Position numbers and translations under genes: made by a program
Notes under the pieces: model-generated
What the model saw: the letters and a program-made list of their open reading frames with translations, nothing else
Told to the model about the DNA's origin: nothing
The model's database searches: none
Assembly: GCF_900187295.1 (NCBI RefSeq)
Contig: NZ_LT906473.1
Coordinates: 186,001 to 250,000, forward strand
DNA length: 64,000 bases
Source: Corynebacterium cystitidis
GTDB taxonomy: Bacteria > Actinomycetota > Actinomycetes > Mycobacteriales > Mycobacteriaceae
Direction of reading: 5' to 3'
Shown: positions 43,963-53,506 of the stretch, one piece after another
Layout of the letters: each line of letters begins with the position of its first letter
How positions within the stretch are numbered: the stretch's first letter is position 1

Positions 43963-45393
43963 GTGGCCGAGAAACCTTTTAATGGTAATGTTCTGTCGAA
44001 CCGTTACGCATCGCCTACCATGGCGAAGCTGTGGAGCGCCGAGTACAAAATCATCCTGGAACGCCAGCTGTGGATCGCTGTCATGCGTGCCCAAAAAGAT
44101 TTGGGCCTTGATATTCCCGAGTCCGCGATCCAGGCCTACGAGGCGGTCATCGACCGTGTTGATCTTGATTCCATCGCTTCTCGAGAGCGCGTTACCCGCC
44201 ACGATGTGAAGGCGCGTATTGAGGAGTTCAACGCGCTGGCCGGCCACGAGCACATTCACAAGGGCATGACCAGCCGGGATCTGACCGAGAACGTGGAACA
44301 GCTGCAGGCGTACAAGTCACTAGAATTGGTCCGCGACAAAGCCGTGGCCGTGCTAAAGGCAATGGGTAACCGTGCCGCCGAGTACAAAACACTGGTGATG
44401 GCGGGCCGCTCTCATAACGTGGCCGCGCAGGCCACCACGTTGGGGAAGCGTTTTGCCTCGGCGGCGGAAGAAACCCTGGTTGCGGTACGCCGCGTGGAAG
44501 ACCTGCTGTCGCGCTACCCGATGCGTGGTATCAAGGGGCCGATGGGGACGGCCCAGGACATGTTGGACCTGTTTGAGGGGGACAAAGGTCGGCTGACTTC
44601 ACTTGAGACCACGATTGCAGACTACCTAGGATTTTCCCATATCTTTGATTCGGTGGGCCAGGTGTATCCGCGTTCCCTTGACTTCGACGCGATTTCCGCG
44701 CTGGTGCAGCTGGGCTCTGGCCCATCATCGCTGGCCACCACGATCCGCTTGATGGCTGGCAATGAAACGGTGACGGAGGGCTTTAAGGAAGGCCAGGTCG
44801 GCTCGTCGGCAATGCCCCACAAGATGAATGCGCGCTCGTGTGAGCGCGTCAACGGTTTCCAGGTGATTCTGCGCGGCTACCTCACCATGGTGGCCGATCT
44901 GGCTGGCTCGCAGTGGAACGAGGGTGACGTGTCGGACTCGGTGGTGCGTCGCGTCGCTCTTCCGGATGCGTTCTTCGCCTTTGACGGCATGATGGAAACC
45001 TTCCTGACCGTGCTGAGCGAGTTCGGCGCATTCCCCGCCATGATCACCCGCGAGCTGGACCGCTACCTGCCTTTCTTAGCCACCACCCGTATCCTCATGG
45101 CCGCGGTGCGCAAGGGTGTGGGCCGCGAGACCGCCCACGAGGTAATCAAGGAAAATGCTGTGTCCATGGCCCTGGATATGCGCCAAAAGGGTGCAGAGCA
45201 AAACCTCACCGAGCGGCTGGCCAACGATGGTCGTCTCGGCCTGAACCAGGCCGAGCTGGAAAAGGCGCTGGAAGACCGCGAAGCCTTCATCGGCGCGACC
45301 GAAACACAGATCGACCACGTGTTGCACAACATCCACGACCTGGTTAACCAGCACCCGGAGGCTGCTGCCTACACCCCGGGCGAGATCCTCTAG
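43963..45393 (+). CDS. purB: adenylosuccinate lyase
   Basis: PurB removes fumarate from adenylosuccinate and from SAICAR. The 476-residue product has the superfamily signature SSAMPHKMNARSCERV and upstream regions GKVTSRDL-like (HKGMTSRDLTEN) and AGRSHNVAAQATTLGKR with catalytic His. It starts at GTG 43963, preceded by GAAGGAAA, 46 bp after the aminotransferase. Length fits the corynebacterial enzyme, which is longer at the N terminus (EKPFNGNVLSNRYASPTM). Confidence 0.95.
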   Translation: MAEKPFNGNVLSNRYASPTMAKLWSAEYKIILERQLWIAVMRAQKDLGLDIPESAIQAYEAVIDRVDLDSIASRERVTRHDVKARIEEFNALAGHEHIHKGMTSRDLTENVEQLQAYKSLELVRDKAVAVLKAMGNRAAEYKTLVMAGRSHNVAAQATTLGKRFASAAEETLVAVRRVEDLLSRYPMRGIKGPMGTAQDMLDLFEGDKGRLTSLETTIADYLGFSHIFDSVGQVYPRSLDFDAISALVQLGSGPSSLATTIRLMAGNETVTEGFKEGQVGSSAMPHKMNARSCERVNGFQVILRGYLTMVADLAGSQWNEGDVSDSVVRRVALPDAFFAFDGMMETFLTVLSEFGAFPAMITRELDRYLPFLATTRILMAAVRKGVGRETAHEVIKENAVSMALDMRQKGAEQNLTERLANDGRLGLNQAELEKALEDREAFIGATETQIDHVLHNIHDLVNQHPEAAAYTPGEIL

Positions 45394-45437
45394 TGATCCG
45401 CTAGTGAACGGCTAGTGAGGTGCCCTCTAGCGGGAAG

Positions 45438-46175
45438 CTAGTGCCACTGCACCTCGATGCCATGACCGGAGCCGTCTAGTGAGGCGGGGCTCATACGCAA
45501 ACCAGTGCCGATCCCTAAGCCGGAATCATCGCCGAAGGTCATGGTGCCGGCGGAGTAGATTTTGCCTGGCTCCATTTCGGATATCCGTCGTGGGGTTGCC
45601 TCGCCGTCTTTAGGGGTGCAGAAATCATCGGAGGCAAATAGCTGCCAGGTATTAGCACGAGTGCCGTCAGCAAGGATCGGTTGCTCACGGAAGGCCGAGA
45701 TGCTGGCGTACTTGCCCATATCGTCAAAGTCGGCACCAAGGAATTCTATGTCATAGGTGATGCATTTCACCTGTGTGACCTCGAAGTTTGGGTCATTGGC
45801 TACCTCGAATTCTCCGCCGGTAGCTTGCATTAATTCATCAACGGTGCGGTCTTCAATACCAGTTGCGGTGATCTTCCAGTAGGCAGGCCCGTGTGCATCG
45901 TCGATAGCAAAATAGGCCGGTTCACCGAAGGCAAGCACGGTCCCTTCAGGGGTGGCCTGGAAATCTGCTGGCGGGCCGGGGATTTCGGCTTCTTCCGTGG
46001 TGGTTTCCTCCGTGGTCTCTTCGGTGGTTTTCTCCGTGGTTGTATCCTCCACGGTGGCAGTGTCCTCGCTGACTTCGGTATCAGTCGCTGTGGTATCAGC
46101 GTCTGAGCCGGAGCAGGCTGCTAGCAGCAGGGTCGGGGTTACCAGGGTGGCCAGCAAAGTCTTGCGCAGTGTCAT
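45438..46175 (-). CDS. lipoprotein, paralogue 1 of a tandem pair
   Basis: From ATG 46175, with GAAAGGA before it, the product has 245 residues: signal peptide with lipobox LLLAAC, a Thr/Glu-rich linker with TTEETTEETTTEE, and a globular domain. It shares its core wording with the next gene: here PADFQATPEGTVLAFGEPAY then YWKITATGIED, there PANFTATEPDTIVPFGEAAY then YWKVTATGTAD. Two cysteines in the mature part (KCITYDIEFLG, DDFCTPKDG) match cysteines in the partner and may form a disulfide. No domain of known function is recognised. Both are opposite in direction to purB and purC. Confidence 0.85.
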   Translation of the reverse strand: MTLRKTLLATLVTPTLLLAACSGSDADTTATDTEVSEDTATVEDTTTEKTTEETTEETTTEEAEIPGPPADFQATPEGTVLAFGEPAYFAIDDAHGPAYWKITATGIEDRTVDELMQATGGEFEVANDPNFEVTQVKCITYDIEFLGADFDDMGKYASISAFREQPILADGTRANTWQLFASDDFCTPKDGEATPRRISEMEPGKIYSAGTMTFGDDSGLGIGTGLRMSPASLDGSGHGIEVQWH

Positions 46176-46318
46176 GGTTGATTGTCCTTTCAGGAAAAGT
46201 GATGATCGAAGCGTTCTGTGTGCACTCAACAAATGTGGGCACCTAACACATGTTCCCGACCAGTTTGACCGCGGCATAGGAAACATGGCTAATTGTGGTG
46301 GCTTGTGTTTGTTTGGTG

Positions 46319-47098
46319 CTAGTGCTGGTGGTTTTCGCCATCATGGTCTTGAGATTCGGCGGCACCATCAGCGCCTTCTTCTTGCTGGAGCGCCTCGTAC
46401 TCGTCGATGACGTCTTGCGGCTGGAAAGTGTATTCGTCGGAACCTGCGCGTACCTCAAGGCCAGTTGCCCAGCCGGTGCCACGCTCGTTGGCGTAGTTGA
46501 ACACGCCACCGGTGTAGACGGTTTCGGGCTTGATATCGCCCATGGTTTCGGGCAGTGCGGTCGCTTCGTCGGGGGCGCAGAGGCCGGTTTGATCGACAAA
46601 GCCATTGGAGTTGGCCACGGTTTCTGTGGGGAATGGTGCCGGGGAGAAATGCAGTTGGTGGGAGGTGGCAGAGTCTGGGCTGCCTTCAGCACCAAGGAAT
46701 TCTACCTCGTAGGTCACACACTGCGTCTGGTCGAGGGCGGGCTCTGTCTGTCCGGCTTCTGCGTATGCGGCTACGGCCTCGGCTGAGTCGATGTCTGCGG
46801 TGCCGGTTGCGGTGACCTTCCAGTACAGCGAGGTACCAGAGCGGTCGCTGGTAGTGATGTAGGCGGCCTCGCCAAATGGGACGATGGTGTCGGGCTCGGT
46901 TGCCGTAAAGTTGGCTGGCGCACCACCAGTCGCGCTGTCGGTTGCGTCTGTGCTTTCGCTTGCCGACGACTCCGGCGCGCTTGCACCGGTGCTGCCAGCC
47001 TCGGTGTCAGAATCTTCAGAGGAGCATGCGGTGATGGCCAGAGCTGGGAGGATGATGGCTGCGGCCACGGTGCTACGTAGCTTCTGTGAAATAAACAT
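46319..47098 (-). CDS. lipoprotein, paralogue 2 of a tandem pair
   Basis: From ATG 47098 the product has 259 residues: signal peptide with lipobox ALAITAC, a Ser/Ala/Asp-rich linker, and the domain shared with the downstream paralogue (PANFTATEPDTIVPFGEAAY). The pair of cysteines is conserved (QCVTYEVEFLG, GLCAPDEAT). It differs in a Glu/Gly-rich C-terminal tail ending DHDGENHQH, which could bind metal ions. An ATG 12 bases upstream (47110) is an alternative start. The two genes probably arose by tandem duplication inside the pur region. Confidence 0.82.
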   Translation of the reverse strand: MFISQKLRSTVAAAIILPALAITACSSEDSDTEAGSTGASAPESSASESTDATDSATGGAPANFTATEPDTIVPFGEAAYITTSDRSGTSLYWKVTATGTADIDSAEAVAAYAEAGQTEPALDQTQCVTYEVEFLGAEGSPDSATSHQLHFSPAPFPTETVANSNGFVDQTGLCAPDEATALPETMGDIKPETVYTGGVFNYANERGTGWATGLEVRAGSDEYTFQPQDVIDEYEALQQEEGADGAAESQDHDGENHQH

Positions 47099-47211
47099 GG
47101 TATTAAGCATATTCTTAAAAAGCCTGCGGTGCAGATAACCCCCCAACCAGTGAGTGAAATCAGCTAAAAGTTTGACCACCGGTTTAACTACCGCAGTGGC
47201 CCGCAGAGGTC

Positions 47212-47217
47212 TACACT
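47212..47217 (+). promoter_or_regulatory. -10 hexamer TACACT, leaderless start of purC
   Basis: TACACT ends 8 bases before the purC ATG at 47226 with no ribosome site between them. Confidence 0.5.
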
Positions 47218-47225
47218 GTGAATTC

Positions 47226-48122
47226 ATGCGACCAGAATTGTCTGAGTACACCCATCTTTCTGCAGGTAAAGTCCGCGAAATCTACGAGATTGATGCTGAC
47301 ACCCTTTTGATGGTTGCCACCGACCGAATTTCGGCATTCGACTTCTCACTGGAGCCGGCAATCCCTGATAAAGGGCGGGTGCTCACCGCGACCAGCGTGT
47401 TTTTCTTCAACCAGATTGATTTCCCGAACCACCTTGCCGGACCAATTGATGACGAGCGGATTCCGGAAGAAGTGCTCGGCCGGGCGCTCGTCGTCAAGCG
47501 CCTGAATATGCTGCCGTTTGAGTGTGTGGCGCGCGGCTACCTCACCGGCTCCGGGCTGAAGGAATACAAAGAGAGCGGCACCGTGTGTGGTATCGCACTG
47601 CCTGATGGTTTAGTGGAAGCATCGAAACTACCCGAGCCGATTTTCACCCCAGCCACCAAAGCTGAGCAGGGCGACCACGATGAAAACGTCACCTTTGAGG
47701 TGGTCGTCGATAAGCTCGGCGAAGCTCGCGCCACCGAAATGCGTGACGCAACCTTAAAGATTTACTCGCAGGCCGCGCGCTTAGCGGAGTCAAAGGGGAT
47801 CATCTTGGCGGATACCAAGTTTGAATTTGGCCTGGATAAAGACGGCACCCTCGTGCTTGCCGACGAGGTGCTCACCCCAGACTCCTCGCGCTACTGGCCG
47901 GCGGACTCGTACAAAGAGGGTGAGGTGCAGCCCAGCTTTGATAAGCAGTACGTGCGCAACTGGCTGACCAGCCCGAAGTCTGGGTGGGAGCCCGGGGGTG
48001 AGGTGGCCCCGCCTGCTCTGCCGGGCTCTGTGGTGGAAGCCACGCGCGAGCGATATATCGAAGCCTACGAGCGTCTCAGTGGCGAAAAGTTTCACAACTG
48101 GTTGGGTGACTGCGCCAAGTAG
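47226..48122 (+). CDS. purC: phosphoribosylaminoimidazole-succinocarboxamide synthase
   Basis: PurC joins aspartate to CAIR. From ATG 47226 the product has 298 residues, with [12 protein letters not shown] and [11 protein letters not shown] at the N terminus, then [18 protein letters not shown] and [26 protein letters not shown], all hallmarks of the SAICAR synthetase family (the longer type found in actinobacteria and yeast). The frame is open from 47154, but that region carries the promoter. Its stop lies 23 bp before ptrB. Confidence 0.95.
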   Translation: MRPELSEYTHLSAGKVREIYEIDADTLLMVATDRISAFDFSLEPAIPDKGRVLTATSVFFFNQIDFPNHLAGPIDDERIPEEVLGRALVVKRLNMLPFECVARGYLTGSGLKEYKESGTVCGIALPDGLVEASKLPEPIFTPATKAEQGDHDENVTFEVVVDKLGEARATEMRDATLKIYSQAARLAESKGIILADTKFEFGLDKDGTLVLADEVLTPDSSRYWPADSYKEGEVQPSFDKQYVRNWLTSPKSGWEPGGEVAPPALPGSVVEATRERYIEAYERLSGEKFHNWLGDCAK

Positions 48123-48145
48123 GCAGGTTGCTAGCATGGGTGGTT

Positions 48146-50317
48146 ATGACCGATTCCGCACAGACCACCCTTGCACACTCGTCGGCGACGCCAGTCGCCC
48201 CGGTTGCGCCCGTCGCGCCGACCCATCCAGTGACGCGCTCTTTCCACGGGCGCGACTTTGTGGACAATTATGAATGGCTCCGCAATAAGACCGCACCCGA
48301 GACCATCGAGTACTTAGAAGCGGAGAACGCCTACACCAAGGCGCGTACCGCTGACCTCGACGAATTAACCGAGCAGGTCTACGAGGAGATTAAGGCGCGC
48401 ACCAAGCAGACGGACATGTCGATTCCGCAGCGCGCCGGCAACTGGTGGTATTACGGACGCACCATCGAAGGTAAAGACTACGGGATATCGTGCCGTGTGG
48501 CGGTGTCTGAAGAGGCGGATCCGTGGGTTCCTCCCGTCCTTCCCGAAGACGGCTCGGCACTACCGGGTGAGCAGGTGTTGCTGGACTTCAACGAGTTGGC
48601 CGAAGGCCACGAGTTTTTCGCGGTAGGCGCTTCGAGCGTGACGACGAGCGGCCGTTTCCTTGCCTATTCCGTGGACACGGCGGGTGATGAGCGTTTCACT
48701 CTCTATGTGAAAGACTTGGAAACTGGGGAGCTGCTTGACGACCGCCTCGATGGTATCTTTTACGGGGCCACCTGGGCGGGCGAGGACTATATCTTCTACC
48801 AGCGTGTGGACGAGGCATGGCGGCCAGATTCTGTGTGGCGCCACAAGATTGGCACCTCTATGGACGCGGATGTGCTGGTTTACCGTGAAGACGATGAACG
48901 GTTCAACGTGGGTGTGGGCGGGGAGCGCTCCGAGCGCTACCTGCTGATCGAGTCCGGTTCGAAGGTCACCACCGAGATCCGCGTGCTGCCGATGGATGAC
49001 CCGGAAGGCGAGTTCCAGGTGTTGTGGCCACGTGAGCAGGGCGTGGAGTACTCCGTGGATCTGGCTGATGTGGACGGCGTGGAGCATTGGGTGGTTACCC
49101 ACAACGCGCTGGGCCCGAATTTCTCGGTGGGCCAGTGCGCCGTCGCGCCAGCGACGGGGCTCGGCCTGCGCGAGCTGGATGAGCTGGTGGAACATGACGA
49201 CGAGCGCCGCATCGAGGGTGTGGACACCTACCGCGATTTCATGGTGCTGGCGTACCGCCGTGGTGGTATCGGACGAGTGGCGTTTATGAATTTGCAAGGT
49301 GAGGACTTTGGTGCGTTCCGTGAACTTGAGTTTGACGAGGAGCTGTACACCGTTGGTGTAGGTGGTAACCCGGAGTGGGATGCGCCGGTGGTGCGGTTGT
49401 CGTACGTCTCTTTTACCCAGCCTGCGCAGCTTTTTGATTACCGTGTGGACACGGGCGAGCGCACCCTGTTGAAGCAGCAAGAGGTTGTGGGCGGTTTCAA
49501 CCCAGCGGACTATACTGCGTATCGTCTGTGGGTGCGTGCCGACGACGGCACCGAGATCCCCGTGAGTGTGGTGCATCGCGCCGACCTGGACCGCAGCAAG
49601 CCGCAGCCGACCTTGTTGTATGGTTATGGGTCGTACGAATCCTCGATTGATCCTGGGTTTTCTATTGCACGGTTGAGTTTGATGGACCGTGGCATGATTT
49701 TTGCCGTCGCCCACGTCCGCGGTGGCGGCGAAATGGGGCGTGAGTGGTATAACCAGGGCAAACTACTACACAAGAAAAACACGTTCACCGACTTCATTGC
49801 GGTGGCTGACATGCTTATCGACGAGGGCCTGACCACACCTAGGCAGTTGGTCGCCGAGGGAGGATCCGCCGGTGGCATGCTGATGGGAGCTGTGGCAAAT
49901 ATGGCACCGGAGAAATTCGCCGGAATCCAAGCCATCGTCCCGTTCGTCGATCCACTGACTTCTATTTTGATGCCGGAGCTGCCCCTGACGGTGACAGAAT
50001 GGGAGGAGTGGGGCGACCCCTACCATGATCCAGACGTCTACGACTATATGGCTTCGTATGCACCGTATGAGAATATTGAGGCGAAGAACTACCCGAATAT
50101 TTTGGCGGTGACCAGCCTGAACGATACACGCGTGCTCTATGTTGAGCCCGCGAAATGGATTGCCCAGCTGCGCGCCACCGCGACTGGCGGAGAATTTTTG
50201 CTCAAGTGCGAGATGAGTGCCGGCCACGGTGGTGTTTCCGGGCGTTATGCGCGTTGGCGCCAGACCGCTTTCGAATACGCGTGGACGTTGCGGACTTCTG
50301 GTGCGGCGGAGAGTTAG
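48146..50317 (+). CDS. ptrB: prolyl oligopeptidase-family peptidase (oligopeptidase B)
   Basis: This 723-residue S9 peptidase consists of an N-terminal beta-propeller (about residues 70-430) that limits substrate size and a C-terminal alpha/beta hydrolase domain. The catalytic Ser is in AEGGSAGGMLMG, the Asp in LNDTRVLYVEP and the His in SAGHGGVSGRY. Oligopeptidase B cleaves short peptides after basic residues. The start MTDSAQTT is favoured over a non-ATG start at 48128. A -10-like TAGCAT 8 bases before the ATG suggests its own leaderless transcript. Location after purC matches C. glutamicum. Confidence 0.93.
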   Translation: MTDSAQTTLAHSSATPVAPVAPVAPTHPVTRSFHGRDFVDNYEWLRNKTAPETIEYLEAENAYTKARTADLDELTEQVYEEIKARTKQTDMSIPQRAGNWWYYGRTIEGKDYGISCRVAVSEEADPWVPPVLPEDGSALPGEQVLLDFNELAEGHEFFAVGASSVTTSGRFLAYSVDTAGDERFTLYVKDLETGELLDDRLDGIFYGATWAGEDYIFYQRVDEAWRPDSVWRHKIGTSMDADVLVYREDDERFNVGVGGERSERYLLIESGSKVTTEIRVLPMDDPEGEFQVLWPREQGVEYSVDLADVDGVEHWVVTHNALGPNFSVGQCAVAPATGLGLRELDELVEHDDERRIEGVDTYRDFMVLAYRRGGIGRVAFMNLQGEDFGAFRELEFDEELYTVGVGGNPEWDAPVVRLSYVSFTQPAQLFDYRVDTGERTLLKQQEVVGGFNPADYTAYRLWVRADDGTEIPVSVVHRADLDRSKPQPTLLYGYGSYESSIDPGFSIARLSLMDRGMIFAVAHVRGGGEMGREWYNQGKLLHKKNTFTDFIAVADMLIDEGLTTPRQLVAEGGSAGGMLMGAVANMAPEKFAGIQAIVPFVDPLTSILMPELPLTVTEWEEWGDPYHDPDVYDYMASYAPYENIEAKNYPNILAVTSLNDTRVLYVEPAKWIAQLRATATGGEFLLKCEMSAGHGGVSGRYARWRQTAFEYAWTLRTSGAAES

Positions 50318-50434
50318 GCGAAGGTAATCGTCGATAAGCGGATCTAGTTGAGTGCGCACAAACCTGCGCGCTGTGGGATAATCGATCGATCTTTGATGAA
50401 ACGTGAAAGGACGTGGAGACGTTAATAAAGCGCC

Positions 50435-50932
50435 TTGACGACGAAGGGGTCCCGGTTTCTTTATTGGTCGCCCCCGCATATCGACGGCAACTGGCATCTG
50501 GCTAAAGATAAGTCCACCCGTGTGTTTCTCGCCGAACAGCGGAATGCTGGGCGAACGCTGATCCTCAACGGGTTTGAAACCGATATTTTTGCGCCACCAC
50601 GGTGGCGACTGTCGGCTGGCACGCTGGAGGTACTCCCGGAGTTTGGGTTTAGCATTGCTGCCTCAACTAGTGGGCTGGTCCACCTGGAATCTGGGCGGGT
50701 GCTCAAGGCGCGCACCCTGTCGGTGGGTGAGGGCTATGGTGCTGCGAAGTGGTGGCGGCGCAGTGTGATCAAGGCTGCTGAGCGTGGTGCTAACCGTGGT
50801 AACTCCGTGCGGCTTTCCATTTCAGGGCGTACCTTGGCGGAGAAGAAAGTGACGTGGGATTTTATTGCTGCTGCCGTTGCTGCCGCTGATGCTGGTGCGA
50901 CTCCGTCTGACTACCAGCTGCTCAATCGTTGA
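50435..50932 (+). CDS. conserved protein of unknown function
   Basis: The 165-residue frame opens with TTG 50435 (MTTKGSRFLYWSPPHIDGNW) and has good coding character, ending 18 bp before the peroxidase gene on the same strand. Aromatic and basic residues dominate (WWRRSVIKAAERG), no signal peptide, membrane segment or enzyme motif is seen. The start is uncertain: there is no ATG or GTG in the first 50 codons with a ribosome site. It could be cotranscribed with the peroxidase. Confidence 0.6.
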   Translation: MTTKGSRFLYWSPPHIDGNWHLAKDKSTRVFLAEQRNAGRTLILNGFETDIFAPPRWRLSAGTLEVLPEFGFSIAASTSGLVHLESGRVLKARTLSVGEGYGAAKWWRRSVIKAAERGANRGNSVRLSISGRTLAEKKVTWDFIAAAVAAADAGATPSDYQLLNR

Positions 50933-50950
50933 TTTCGGTAGGGTGGTGCC

Positions 50951-51442
50951 ATGACAATTCGTGACACCCAAGTAACCCTGAATGACGGAACCGACACCAC
51001 CTTGAACGAGATTGCAGGCGATAACCTAATTTTGCTGGTTAATACCGCCTCCGAGTGTGGCTTGAAAACCCAGTTTGAGCAACTAGCCAACCTGCAGGAC
51101 ACCTACGGTAGTCGCGGGCTAACCGTAATTGGGACACCTTCGAACCAGTTCAAAGGCCAGGAACCTTTAAGTGATGCTGAAATAGCCACTAAGTACCAAG
51201 ACGAGTACAACGTAAACTTTCCGCTGCTGGCCAAGCTGGAGGTCAACGGTGGAGGCGCTCACCCGATTTACCAGGAGCTGGTAAAGGTAGCCGACGAGGA
51301 TGGTGAAGCGGGCGATGTGCAGTGGAACTTTGAGAAATTCATTATCGCACCCAATGGTGATGTTGTTGCCCGTGTACGCCCGATGACCGCCCCGGATGAC
51401 CCGCTTGTAATACAGGCCCTGGAAGAAAATCTGCCTCGGTAG
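50951..51442 (+). CDS. mpx: glutathione peroxidase-family thiol peroxidase (mycothiol peroxidase)
   Basis: The 163-residue enzyme has the family's peroxidatic Cys in LVNTASECGLKTQF, the Gln/Trp partners in GTPSNQFKGQEP and VQWNFEKF, and a normal length. Corynebacteria lack glutathione; the C. glutamicum homologue near ptrB is Mpx, which reduces peroxides with mycothiol and thioredoxin. Symbol chosen by homology and location. The IS1380-family element is inserted 12 bp after its stop. Confidence 0.88.
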   Translation: MTIRDTQVTLNDGTDTTLNEIAGDNLILLVNTASECGLKTQFEQLANLQDTYGSRGLTVIGTPSNQFKGQEPLSDAEIATKYQDEYNVNFPLLAKLEVNGGGAHPIYQELVKVADEDGEAGDVQWNFEKFIIAPNGDVVARVRPMTAPDDPLVIQALEENLPR

Positions 51443-52071
51443 GTTGCAATCTAGCCCGGATTTTTCATGGGGGGGTTAGGGTGTTAGAGCCGAAAATGTA
51501 GGCGGGTGAGCTTTCTGACCGGGTATGATTTGAAGTTACGACACTAAAATCATCAAGCAGAAAGGTTCACCCTTATGGTGAAAACCACTTATCGCATTGG
51601 GTCGGATAGCAACAACGTTATTTCGTCTGCCGGGGGGTTGTTAGTAAGTGAGATGTGTGCTTTGACCAGGATTGATGAGTGTATTGACGCTGAATTTGTT
51701 GATCAACCTCCGTGGCGTCACCACTTTTGTTGGTATCTCCTTGGTCACGATGGCTCACGCCTTGTGTTTAGGTGGCGATGACATCAAAGAGTGTCAATTG
51801 GTTGCCCCGACCACCAGGGCAGACAACACTCGTGGTCTGTCTGTTGCCACGATGTATCGCAAACTCAAAGCTGTCGGGGATGATGAGGCCGCCAGCACGC
51901 GGTTAAACACAGCGATTGCTCGGGCTCGTCACCGAGTGTGGGCACAGCTAGAAGACTGTAATCCCGCGTGTGTGGCCAGTATCGATAACCCCATGGTTGT
52001 TGATATTGATGCCACGTTAATTGCGGTGCATTCCGATAAAGAGCAGGCCAGAGCGAACCGCGGTAACTATG

Positions 52072-53506
52072 AGGGTGTCAAGTTGTTTGTGTGTGGGGTT
52101 GATTTTATAGGTAGTTTTGGAAGCGGTCGGGGTAGGCTACGGACATTTGGTTGATGGCTTGTTTCCACCCTGCCACGCGTGCACCTTCTATGAGGCGTCC
52201 GGCTGTGGCAGCAACCTTTTTGCCTTCTTTGGCTCGTTTGGCGGCACGGCGATCTTCGATATTGCAGATCATCAACCACAGCGTCTTGACTGCGGATTCA
52301 TCGTTAGTGAACTGCACCCTATTACGGGTGGCTTTACGTAGTTGATTGTTAAACGATTCAATCGAATTCGTCGTGTAGATCACCTTCCTCGCTGCTGGCG
52401 GGAACTGTAGAAACGGTATAAACCGATCCCACGCATCGCGCCACACTTTCACTGATTGCGGATATTTCTGCCCCAGCTCAGTTGCAGCAAAGTGTTCTAA
52501 CGCTTGCGCTGCCTGGTCCTCATCAGCAGCGGTGTAGATCTGCTTTAAAGCCGCTGATACTGCTTTACGGTCCCCGTACGCAACCCACCGGTTGGCTGCC
52601 CTGATCAGGTGGACGATACAGGTTTGAACCATCGAGTTCGGCCAGGTCGCTTCGACTGCTTCTGGCAGGCCTTTCAACCCATCACAGCACACGATGAAAA
52701 CGTCTTTAACACCCCGGTTAGCCAGGTGGGAACAGACCTGTGCCCAGAACGAGGCTCCTTCTTCTTTGGCAATCCAAATACCCAGGATGTGCTTAATACC
52801 GTCCATATCCACCCCGATAGCCAGATAAGCAGACTTGTTGACCACTCGCCCACCATCACGGACTTTGATACGCAGTGCATCGAGGAACACCACGGGGTAG
52901 AACTCATCTAGCTGGCGGCTTTGCCACTGCAGTACTTCGTCGAGCACTGCATCAGTAACCGCAGAGATCGTCTCATGCGACACATCGATCTTCAAGGCTG
53001 TGGCTAGGTGGTGTTGGATATCACGGATGGTCATCCCACCGGCATACAAACTAACGATCATGTCATCGACATCGGTCAGGCGACGTACTCCTTTAGGCAC
53101 CATCGTCGGAACAAACGTCCCCTGCCGATCACGGGGCACATCAATGGTGACAGGCCCATAGTTAGAATCCACGGTCTTTGGATAGCTGCCATTGCGGTGG
53201 TTATCAGCCCGAGCAGCGTTTTTGGCTGCCCTGTCACCAGACTGATAGCCGAGGTGGACATCCATTTCCGCCTGCAATGCTGCCGATAGCGAGGCTTGCA
53301 GCATGCCCCTGACCAGTTCATTGGCATCCGTAGTAGAGGTTGCAAGCTCCTTGATGATTTTAGCTACCTCAGGATTGGCAAGCAGTTTCTCCTCAATAGC
53401 ATCAATCCGAGCTTTATCCTCTGGATCACGTCGCGTCATAGTCGTCATTGTGGTTCATCTCCTCATGCAGGATCGGTATCCCACACACAAACCATCTGAC
53501 ACCATC
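52072..53506 (-). mobile_element. IS256-family element nested in the IS1380-family element
   Basis: The 1,435-bp element has imperfect inverted ends (GGTGTCAAGTTGTTTGTGTG on the left; GGTGTCAGATGGTTTGTGTG on the right, reverse-complemented). A 9-bp target duplication GTAACTATG occurs at 52063-52071 and 53507-53515. Removing the element and one duplicate restores the IS1380 reading frame. Confidence 0.9.
52105..53448 (-). CDS. IS256-family (mutator-type) transposase
   Basis: The 447-residue enzyme appears intact. The family motifs are visible: GYPKTVDS-like start of the conserved region (NGSYPKTVDSNYGPVTIDVP), first Asp in PVVFLDALRIKVRDGG, second Asp in IVCCDGLKGLPEA with the nearby Cys/His motif CIVHLIRAANRW, and Glu in YTTNSIESFNNQLRK. 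It fills nearly the entire element, ending 33 bp from the left border. This is the only intact transposase in the 51-55 kb cluster, so IS256 activity is the more likely current source of rearrangement here. Confidence 0.93.
   Translation of the reverse strand: MTTMTRRDPEDKARIDAIEEKLLANPEVAKIIKELATSTTDANELVRGMLQASLSAALQAEMDVHLGYQSGDRAAKNAARADNHRNGSYPKTVDSNYGPVTIDVPRDRQGTFVPTMVPKGVRRLTDVDDMIVSLYAGGMTIRDIQHHLATALKIDVSHETISAVTDAVLDEVLQWQSRQLDEFYPVVFLDALRIKVRDGGRVVNKSAYLAIGVDMDGIKHILGIWIAKEEGASFWAQVCSHLANRGVKDVFIVCCDGLKGLPEAVEATWPNSMVQTCIVHLIRAANRWVAYGDRKAVSAALKQIYTAADEDQAAQALEHFAATELGQKYPQSVKVWRDAWDRFIPFLQFPPAARKVIYTTNSIESFNNQLRKATRNRVQFTNDESAVKTLWLMICNIEDRRAAKRAKEGKKVAATAGRLIEGARVAGWKQAINQMSVAYPDRFQNYL

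Noticed and set aside
48560..49714. 384-residue open frame opposite ptrB
   Set aside because: Shadow frame; ptrB on the other strand has a complete set of catalytic motifs.
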